In this document: positions 1 through 4,706 of the stretch, piece by piece
Layout of the letters: each line of letters starts with the position of its first letter
How positions within the stretch are numbered: the stretch's first letter is position 1
NCBI GenBank assembly: GCA_038232215.1
Contig: JBBSIG010000183.1
Coordinates: 1 to 5,332, forward strand
Reading direction: 5' to 3'
Source: JBBSIG01 sp038232215
Lineage (GTDB): Bacteria; Actinomycetota; Thermoleophilia; Gaiellales; Gaiellaceae
Length of the DNA: 5,332 bases
Notes under the pieces: generated by a model
Told to the model about the DNA's origin: nothing
What the model saw: only the letters and a program-made list of their open reading frames with translations
Database searches by the model: none
Translations under genes and position numbers: made by a program

Positions 1-723
1 ACGTACGAGGCGGAGGGGCAGAACGTCGCGTGCGCCTCGCGCAAGGACGTGCGCGACGCGGTGCGGGCGGCTCGCTCCGCCCAGCCGAAGTGGGCCGCGC
101 TGAGCGCGTACAACCGAGGCCAGGTGCTCTACCGGATGGCGGAGATGGTCGAGGCCCGGGGAGAGGAGTTCGCCCGGCTCTGTGGGGGACGCGAGGAGGT
201 CGAGCGCTCGATCGATCGACTGGTCTGGTACGCGGGCTGGACAGACAAGATCGCCCAGGTGATCGGCTCGGCGAACCCGGTCGCAGGGCCGTACTTCAAC
301 TTCACGGTGCCGGAGCCCACCGGTGTCGTGGGGATCGTGGCGCCCGACGAGCCGCCGCTCCTCGGCCTCGTCACGCGGCTCGCTCCGGTGCTCGCGGGCG
401 GCAACGCGGCCGTGCTCCTCGCGTCCGAGAAACGGCCGCTCGCGGCCATCGAGCTCGGGGAGGCGATCGCGACGTCCGACGTGCCGGGAGGCGCCGTCAA
501 CGTCCTGACCGGCCTGCGTAGCGAGCTGGCGCCCGTCCTGGCCGCGCACATGGACGTGAACGCGCTCGATCTCGCCGGAGCGGACGGCGACGCGCCCGAG
601 CTGGAGCGGCTGGCGGCGGCGAACGTGAAGCGCGTCGTCCACGGTCGGGCCGACTCGCAGAGCCCCTGGGAGATCGCCTCGTTCCTCGAGCTGAAGACCG
701 TCTGGCACTCGATCGGGCAATAA
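1..723 (+). CDS. Degenerate aldehyde dehydrogenase-like protein, NAD-binding half only (5' end outside window)
   Basis: The reading frame is open from base 1 to the TAA at 721-723, giving 240 visible codons; the true start lies upstream and the internal GTG at 49 is not needed. The order of segments follows the ALDH N-terminal domain: the helical DVRDAVRAARSAQPKW stretch, YNRGQVLYRMAEMVEARGEE, the EPTGVVGIVAP strand, LAPVLAGGNAAVLLASE, then VPGGAVNVLTG. The functional residues are gone. PWNFP, which carries the catalytic Asn, reads PDEPP (343-357). The cofactor-binding Lys of VxKPSE is Leu (418-420). FTGS reads LAGADG. The ELGGK glutamate is missing, and the protein stops at LELKTVWHSIGQ before the Cys nucleophile domain. 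Dehydrogenase activity is therefore very unlikely. From family memory, short ALDH-like proteins of this type sit beside a full ALDH and deoC in actinobacterial deoxyribose-phosphate loci; the upstream genes are not visible, so this context is inference. A structural or regulatory partner of a full ALDH is possible. Confidence 0.82.
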   Translation, partial: TYEAEGQNVACASRKDVRDAVRAARSAQPKWAALSAYNRGQVLYRMAEMVEARGEEFARLCGGREEVERSIDRLVWYAGWTDKIAQVIGSANPVAGPYFNFTVPEPTGVVGIVAPDEPPLLGLVTRLAPVLAGGNAAVLLASEKRPLAAIELGEAIATSDVPGGAVNVLTGLRSELAPVLAAHMDVNALDLAGADGDAPELERLAAANVKRVVHGRADSQSPWEIASFLELKTVWHSIGQ

Positions 724-758
724 CCGCTCGTCCGAGGGAATGAGGCTCGGCCCCCGCC

Positions 759-774
759 GTCCGATGAGACGGAC
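759..774 (+). promoter_or_regulatory. Small hairpin directly before the start of the secreted-protein gene
   Basis: GTCCG and CGGAC form a perfect 5-bp stem around a 6-nt ATGAGA loop, ending 5 nt before the ATG at 780. The right arm contains the GGA that would be the better-spaced Shine-Dalgarno core; the purine run AGGGG at 775-779 abuts the start codon and is too close to be an ordinary binding site. The hairpin could modulate ribosome access, but a 5-bp stem can arise by chance in GC-rich DNA. Confidence 0.25.
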
Positions 775-779
775 AGGGG

Positions 780-1754
780 ATGAGGTACGCAAGGGTGATC
801 GCGGCTGTCTGCGGGGTGCTCGTGCTCGCGAGCGCCCTCCCCGCGCTCGCGCGCGGCTCGCAGCTGATCGACCGGAACGCGAGCGCCGTGCGGCTGCAGG
901 TCTCGAAGCAAGGAAAAGCGCTACTCAGCTATCGCGCGGGTGGCCGGCAGAAGGACGTGCTCGTCTGGGGAGCCGTCGACGCGCGCCTCCCGAGCCCGAA
1001 CGTCCCGCAGGTCGAGCTCAAGGTCGACTACTCCGGCGGTGGCAAGACGCTGCACCGTTCGGCTGCCGGGACGTTCGTCGACACGTGCAAGCCCTACCGC
1101 GGCCCCTACCTCTTCTGGCTCGTGACCGCCTGCACGGCCGCCGACGGCAGCTTCTGGGCTGTCCAGAGCTGGCAGCGCGCGCTACCGGATCTCGGCTTCA
1201 CGCCTTGGCTGCCGGCGCAGTCCACGTCGGAGCTGCGCATCTCGCACTTCACTGGGCCGATCGCGACGTTCCAGGTCTGGACCGACTGGGTCTACGGCGG
1301 TCGCTACCACCATCTCTTCGGCAAGCTCTCGTACAAGGGCGCGCCGGTCCACGGCTTCAAGACGACGAAGACGGGGGAACCGCTCGACGCGTACGGCCGC
1401 AACCTCTATCTCGACACGTTGAGCTCGGTGTACGGGGCCGGCTGGCGGCGGGAGAACTCATTCGTGGCGCAGAAGCCGAGCGGGATGTTCTGCTACGGCT
1501 TCTACCCGTTCAAGCCGTCGCAGGACTACCCGAGCCCCCCCGGCACTCCCCAGGATCAGCCCCGCGGGCCGGGCAACGGCCAGAGGTACCGCATCACGGT
1601 GACCGGCCCCGGGGTCTCCCCCGACGTGATCTGGGAAGGCAACGGGCTGCCGACCTACGATCCGAAGAACCCCGACCTGGTCGCGCTCGAGCAGCAGCAG
1701 AACGCGATCCAGGACGGCCTCATGGGCTCGAACCGGCTCTGCCGGGCGCACTGA
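780..1754 (+). CDS. Secreted tryptophan-rich protein of unknown function
   Basis: I do not recognise this 324-aa protein. The N-terminus is a classic Sec signal peptide: positive MRYAR, a hydrophobic core at about residues 6-20, and a signal peptidase I site after PALA (residue 24), so the product is exported. The mature part has no further hydrophobic segment. It has four cysteines (C103, C118, C238, C321), enough for two disulfides, and nine tryptophans. The aromatic-rich pattern (PYLFWLVTAC, FQVWTDWVYGG, MFCYGFYPFKP) suggests a compact extracellular, probably beta-rich domain. A Pro/Gly-rich stretch at about 245-268 looks like a loop or linker. The ATG at 780 is preferred because a stop in the same frame lies at 765-767 and this start gives an ideal signal peptide; GTG at 795 would remove its charged n-region. 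The gene follows the ALDH-like gene by 56 bases and could be co-transcribed. Function unknown. Confidence 0.85.
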   Translation: MRYARVIAAVCGVLVLASALPALARGSQLIDRNASAVRLQVSKQGKALLSYRAGGRQKDVLVWGAVDARLPSPNVPQVELKVDYSGGGKTLHRSAAGTFVDTCKPYRGPYLFWLVTACTAADGSFWAVQSWQRALPDLGFTPWLPAQSTSELRISHFTGPIATFQVWTDWVYGGRYHHLFGKLSYKGAPVHGFKTTKTGEPLDAYGRNLYLDTLSSVYGAGWRRENSFVAQKPSGMFCYGFYPFKPSQDYPSPPGTPQDQPRGPGNGQRYRITVTGPGVSPDVIWEGNGLPTYDPKNPDLVALEQQQNAIQDGLMGSNRLCRAH

Positions 1755-1809
1755 GGTCGAGCGAGCGGCTCTGCGCATCCAGTAGGCCTGTCGAGAAAAG
1801 GCGCCTGTC

Positions 1810-1837
1810 GGGGCCGGGGGGCTTTCCGTCGGCACCC
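1810..1837 (+). terminator. Weak hairpin after the secreted-protein gene, possible terminator
   Basis: GCCG (1813-1816) pairs with CGGC (1830-1833), and after one bulged A (1834) GGG (1810-1812) pairs with CCC (1835-1837). This gives a 7-bp bulged stem with a 13-nt loop, 56 bases after the stop codon. There is no U-tract, so intrinsic termination is only a suggestion; some actinobacterial terminators lack U-tracts. Confidence 0.2.
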
Positions 1838-1892
1838 CTCCAGCTCGATTCGCAGTCGCGGCTCGAATGGACCTGATACGCGATGTGCAACT

Positions 1893-1917
1893 CGTGACGG
1901 TGCCAGGCACTGTGACG
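1893..1917. repeat. REP-like imperfect palindrome
   Basis: A 25-base imperfect palindrome is centred on A1905. The core GTGCC-A-GGCAC is perfect. The outer arms extend to 12 positions a side, with 10 Watson-Crick pairs, one G-T pair and one G-G mismatch. GTGACG occurs in direct orientation on both sides (1894-1899 and 1912-1917). This size, the intergenic position and the GTGCC/GGCAC core fit a repetitive extragenic palindrome. I recall similar cores scattered through actinobacterial and metagenomic contigs, but only one copy is in this window, so repetitiveness is not demonstrated here. Confidence 0.45.
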
Positions 1918-1961
1918 TGTCAAGAGGCAGCCTGTGCCGAATGTGTGTCGATTTTGGTCTG

Positions 1962-1992
1962 CGGCGCGGTGCGCCGGCCACGCGGACGTGGC
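1962..1992. terminator. Two back-to-back perfect hairpins, possible terminator or RNA element
   Basis: CGGCGC-GGT-GCGCCG (1962-1976) is a 6-bp perfect stem with a 3-nt loop. It is followed with no gap by GCCACG-CGGA-CGTGGC (1977-1992), a second 6-bp perfect stem with a 4-nt loop. Neither is followed by a U-tract on either strand. The place, between two transcription units and 77 bases before the next start, fits a terminator or an RNA element that stacks coaxially. Function is inferred from structure and position only. Confidence 0.35.
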
Positions 1993-2054
1993 GAGCGAGG
2001 TCCCCCACGAGCCGAGCGCTGTGCGCCCTTCGCTCTCCGACACCGGGCGGGGGT

Positions 2055-2060
2055 TACGAT
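2055..2060 (+). promoter_or_regulatory. Candidate -10 box (TACGAT) for the right-hand operon
   Basis: TACGAT matches the actinobacterial TANNNT -10 consensus and lies 8 nt before the GTG start at 2069. No clear Shine-Dalgarno sequence precedes that GTG (the 8 intervening bases are CAGTCCAC), so the transcript would have almost no leader or none. No good -35 hexamer at 16-18 nt spacing is visible; the nearest candidate, TCCGAC at 2036-2041, is only 13 nt away. Confidence 0.4.
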
Positions 2061-2068
2061 CAGTCCAC

Positions 2069-2656
2069 GTGCGCGGGGCTCGCCGCTTCAGCCAGGCCAT
2101 CTCCGAGGGTGACGGGATCTCCGTGATCGTCGACGTCGACGATCCGGAGTCGGCGCGGGCCGCCGAGTCGCAGGGCGCAGAGGGACTCGCGGTGCGGGGC
2201 GAGCTCGCGGGCGTTCGCGCGGCCACCGAGCTGCCGATTCTCTGGCGCGCGCCCGGGCCCCTCGAGCAGGCGCTCGACGCCGGGGCCGACGCGTACCTGC
2301 TGAGCGTCGACTCCGCGCTCGAGGAGGAGGGCCGGCTCGAGCGCCTGCACGCTCGTGTGCTCGAGCTCGGGCTCGACTGCGTCGTCCAGGTGCGGAGCGA
2401 GGAGGAGCTCGAGCAGGCGCTCGAGCGAATCGACCCAGAGATCTTCCTGCTCGCGACCCGCTCGGACGGAGACGACGCGCTCGAGCGCGCGCTCAAGCTG
2501 CTTCCTGACGTCCCGGCCGGAAAGCTTGCCGTGGCCGAGGTCCCGGCGTCGACGCGGCAGGACGTCGCCGCGCTCGAGCGAGCCGGGGTGGACGCCGTCA
2601 TCGTCGGCGTCGCCGACCTCGGCGGTCTCGCCGCAGACGTGCGAGCCGAGCGGTAG
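2069..2656 (+). CDS. TrpC-like TIM-barrel protein lacking catalytic residues
   Basis: The 195-aa product shows eight alternating strand/helix units as in a (beta/alpha)8 barrel: ISVIVDV (17-23), AEGLAVRG (37-44), LPILWR (55-60), DAYLLSV (74-80), DCVVQVR (103-109), EIFLLAT (124-130), LAVAEVP (153-159) and AVIVGV (176-181). Order and spacing follow indole-3-glycerol-phosphate synthase (TrpC), including DVPAGKLAVAE, like its VPxxxLVVAES, and the AGVDAVIVG ending. Catalytic positions are replaced: EIKRxSPS reads DVDDPES, the Lys of LRKDF is lost (LWRAPG), VEVH is VQVR, GVNNRDL is LLATRSD, and ESGI is EVPA, keeping only the Glu. It is also about 60 residues shorter than TrpC and lacks the N-terminal substrate-covering helix. 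IGPS activity is very unlikely; ligand-binding or scaffold roles are possible. GTG 2069 is chosen because homology begins there; the frame opens at GTG 1934, but that extension looks non-coding and crosses the hairpins. It is the first gene of the apparent operon. Confidence 0.78.
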   Translation: MRGARRFSQAISEGDGISVIVDVDDPESARAAESQGAEGLAVRGELAGVRAATELPILWRAPGPLEQALDAGADAYLLSVDSALEEEGRLERLHARVLELGLDCVVQVRSEEELEQALERIDPEIFLLATRSDGDDALERALKLLPDVPAGKLAVAEVPASTRQDVAALERAGVDAVIVGVADLGGLAADVRAER

Positions 2657-2690
2657 CGGTCGGCGGCTGGCCGAGCGCGGGGACGGCGCG

Positions 2691-4109
2691 CTGAGCGAGC
2701 CGGCGAAGCTCGGCGCACGAGAGCGGTGGGCCGCAAGCCGCTGGGGCGGCGCGGGCACGGCGCTCGTGGCGATCCTCGGCCTCGCTGCGGCGCTCCGTGC
2801 GGTCGGCATCCAGTACGGGCTGCCCTTCCCGCTCCTCGACCCGGACGAGCAGAGCATCGTCCCGCGGGCCTGGCGCATGGTGCACGGAGGCGGGCCCGAC
2901 CCGCACTGGTTCGACTACCCGAGCGGCCTTCTCTACCTGCTCGCGCCCTCGCAGCTCTGGCAGGCGGAGCCCTCGCTGCTCGCCGCGCGCCTCGCGGTCC
3001 TCGCGCTCGCTCTCGGGGCCGTGGCCGCAGCCTGGTGGCTCGGCCGGCTGGCCTACGGGCGCCTCGCCGGCGCAGTGGCCGCCGCCGTGACCGCGGTCGC
3101 GACCACCCATGTCGCCTACTCCCACGTGGCCGTGACGGACGTGCCGCTGACGCTCGGCGTCTGCGTCTCGCTCGCGCTGCTCGTCTCCGGCAGGCTGGAG
3201 CTGGGCGGGCTCGCGGCCGGGCTCGCGACCGGGCTCAAGTATCCGGGGGTCTTCCTCGTCGTTCCGATCGTGGCCGCCGGGTGGGGTCGCCCGTACCGCC
3301 TCGGCGCCTCGCTCGCACTGCTCGTCGCCGGCTTCCTCGCCTCGAGCCCGTACGTGCTCGCCCACCCGGGTCAGGCGCTGCACGAGGCGCTCGAGGTGCA
3401 GCGGCGCGCGCGCGAGGGCTGGCTCGGGTTCGAGCACGACCACTGGGCGGGGATCGCATTCGGCGATCGCCTCTGGCAGGCGCTCGGCCCAGTGCTCGCG
3501 CTGGCGCTCGCCGGGCTGCTGCTGGCGCTCGTGCGCCGGACGCGCGCCGATCTCGTGCTCGCCTCCTTCTGCCTCGTCTACTACGCCGACCTGCTCACGC
3601 TGGGAGCGCACTTCGACCGCTACGTGCTGCCGCTCGTGCCCGCGCTCGGCGTCCTCGCCGGCCGGCTCCGCTCGCTCGCCCCGGTGACCCTGCTGCTGCT
3701 CGTCGTTCCGCTCACCTGGTCGATTCGAGCCGATGCCGAGCTGACGCGAACGGACACGCGCGTCGTCGCCGAGCGGTGGATCGAGCGGAACCTGCCGCGC
3801 GGCGCCCGGGTCGCGGCCGAGTCCTCGACGCCGCCGCTCGAGGGCTTCGACCTCGTCCCCCTGGCGCTGCCGGGCCCGAAGCGCCCCTTCGACGAGAACC
3901 GCGACGTCGCCCGGCTGCGAGAGCGCGGGACCGCCTACGTCGTCGTGTCGGGCGCCGTCGCCGATCGCGTGCTCGCCGCGCGTGACCGCTACCCGCGTGA
4001 GGCACGCTTCTACGACGAGCTCCGCCGGACGCCGCGCGTCTTCTACCGGAAGCCCGGGGGCGCGCTCGCCGGGCCCTGGGTGGCCGTGTATCGGCTGTAC
4101 CCTGGATGA
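2691..4109 (+). CDS. GT-C fold membrane glycosyltransferase (GT39/ArnT/PMT-like)
   Basis: This polytopic membrane protein (472 aa from the proposed CTG start) probably transfers a sugar from a polyprenyl-phosphate donor on the outer face of the membrane. The first membrane segment (about 21-42) is followed by LLDPDE (48-53), the acidic loop motif that binds metal/donor in GT-C enzymes, then HWFDYPSGLLYLL (72-84). Further hydrophobic segments lie at about 98-117, 125-141, 150-166, 184-197, 204-220, 264-281, 287-303, 311-325 and 330-343. Family-style signatures are VTDVPLTLG (148-156), GLKYPGVFLVVP (181-192) and HFDRYVLPLVPAL (307-319). A soluble C-terminal part follows from about 345, with TDTRVVAERWIERNLPRG. 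The acceptor cannot be told. No ATG, GTG or TTG precedes the first membrane segment; the first standard start, GTG 2766, would cut into it. CTG 2691, preceded by GGGGA and giving MSEPAKLGARERW, is my preferred start, less certain than the gene itself. Confidence 0.85.
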   Translation: MSEPAKLGARERWAASRWGGAGTALVAILGLAAALRAVGIQYGLPFPLLDPDEQSIVPRAWRMVHGGGPDPHWFDYPSGLLYLLAPSQLWQAEPSLLAARLAVLALALGAVAAAWWLGRLAYGRLAGAVAAAVTAVATTHVAYSHVAVTDVPLTLGVCVSLALLVSGRLELGGLAAGLATGLKYPGVFLVVPIVAAGWGRPYRLGASLALLVAGFLASSPYVLAHPGQALHEALEVQRRAREGWLGFEHDHWAGIAFGDRLWQALGPVLALALAGLLLALVRRTRADLVLASFCLVYYADLLTLGAHFDRYVLPLVPALGVLAGRLRSLAPVTLLLLVVPLTWSIRADAELTRTDTRVVAERWIERNLPRGARVAAESSTPPLEGFDLVPLALPGPKRPFDENRDVARLRERGTAYVVVSGAVADRVLAARDRYPREARFYDELRRTPRVFYRKPGGALAGPWVAVYRLYPG

Positions 4110-4110
4110 C

Positions 4111-4704
4111 GTGGGACGGCTGCTCCTGCTCACGCTCGCCGCGCTCGCGCTCGCGGGCTGCTCGGCCTCGTCGAGCGTGGAGCCGAGCGCCCGCGCGGCA
4201 GCCGAGCCGGCTGCGTGCCCCAAGGGCTGGAACGCGCTCGCGGGCAAGATCGGCCGCCCCGTCTACTGCCCGACCTGGATGCCGGACCCGCTCGACGGGA
4301 TCATCGACGGCCGCTGGAACAACATCCACTCGGTCGACCGTAGGGACGGCAGCTATCTGATCGGCTTCGTCTGGCAGGAGGTGGCGAGCGGCGAGCTGCA
4401 CGTCAACCTGCGGGGCTACCCGGGGCGGAGCGCGATCCCGCGCTGCCCCGGCGAGGTCCGAGGCGAGTCGGTTCCCTGCTTCGCGGACGCCCGCGGTCAC
4501 CGGAGCGCGCCGGGGATCGACGCGACGGTGTACACGGTCAACCAGGGCGCCGACCAGTGGCACGTCCTGTATGCCTGGAGGCGCGCCCGCTCGCTCTACA
4601 CGCTCAGCATGCACGTGGCGAAGCCGCTCACGTACGCGAAGGTGATCCGGAACCTCGACCGGATGCTGCGGAGCCTCCGGCTCGTCTCTCCCCCGGCGGG
4701 CTGA
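4111..4704 (+). CDS. Small lipoprotein of unknown function with four extracytoplasmic cysteines
   Basis: The 197-aa product starts MGRLLLL, followed by a hydrophobic core and the lipobox LAGC, with the lipidated cysteine at C17. It should be anchored to the outer face of the membrane. After a short Ser/Ala-rich tether (18-34) comes one compact domain of about 160 residues with C36, C53, C112 and C123, probably two disulfides, and six tryptophans. The last part, YTLSMHVA then AKVIRNLDRMLRSLRLV, looks like a strand followed by an amphipathic helix. I do not recognise the family. GTG 4111 is chosen because it sits exactly at the start of the lipoprotein signal; the frame continues upstream inside the glycosyltransferase gene but without signal character. 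It begins 1 nt after the glycosyltransferase TGA, with a weak GGA four bases before the start, so translation is probably coupled. A job at the membrane alongside the glycosyltransferase or the following exported protein is likely but unproven. Confidence 0.85.
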   Translation: MGRLLLLTLAALALAGCSASSSVEPSARAAAEPAACPKGWNALAGKIGRPVYCPTWMPDPLDGIIDGRWNNIHSVDRRDGSYLIGFVWQEVASGELHVNLRGYPGRSAIPRCPGEVRGESVPCFADARGHRSAPGIDATVYTVNQGADQWHVLYAWRRARSLYTLSMHVAKPLTYAKVIRNLDRMLRSLRLVSPPAG

Positions 4705-4706
4705 CG

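Larger units (their letters stand above)
1755..2068. other. 314-base intergenic region with several structured elements
   Basis: I find no convincing gene here. Short open frames cross it on both strands but show no known motif and run through the hairpins. The region is less GC-rich than its surroundings, notably at about 1876-1960. It contains a direct repeat of GCCTGTCG (1786-1793 and 1803-1810), a weak hairpin (1810-1837), an imperfect REP-like palindrome (1893-1917), two adjacent perfect hairpins (1962-1976 and 1977-1992) and a -10-like box (2055-2060). It separates the left pair of genes from the right-hand operon and probably holds the end of one transcript and the promoter of the next. 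Confidence 0.6.

Noticed and set aside
209..219. GATCGATCGA short palindromic run
   Set aside because: Encodes SIDR in the ALDH-like frame with ordinary codons; no other copy or context suggests a site.
740..1876. 378-codon open frame on the + strand starting at ATG 740
   Set aside because: It overlaps the secreted protein in another frame. The product is Arg/Pro-rich without a signal peptide, whereas the 780 frame has an ideal one.
1934..2068. Upstream GTG extending the TrpC-like protein by 45 residues
   Set aside because: The extension has no TrpC-like sequence, includes Cys/Trp codons atypical for the gene, and runs through the tandem hairpins and the -10-like box.
2259..2580. Many CTCGAG hexamers in the TrpC-like gene
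   Set aside because: They are explained by Leu-Glu pairs encoded with preferred codons CTC and GAG, not by a dedicated site array.
1720..2736. 338-codon open frame on the minus strand
   Set aside because: Ser/Arg/Ala low-complexity translation opposite the TrpC-like barrel and intergenic hairpins; no motif.
2726..3985. 419-codon + strand frame inside the glycosyltransferase
   Set aside because: Arg/Ala/Pro-rich out-of-frame translation; the GT-C motifs and membrane segments are in the other frame.
2598..4247. 549-codon open frame on the minus strand
   Set aside because: It is the antisense shadow of the glycosyltransferase. Composition is Arg/Glu/Gly-rich with no recognisable motif, as expected opposite GC-rich coding DNA.
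4106..4360. ATG overlapping the glycosyltransferase stop (ATGA)
   Set aside because: It looks like a classic coupled start, but its frame gives an Arg/Ser-rich product. The lipoprotein signal is in the frame of GTG 4111.
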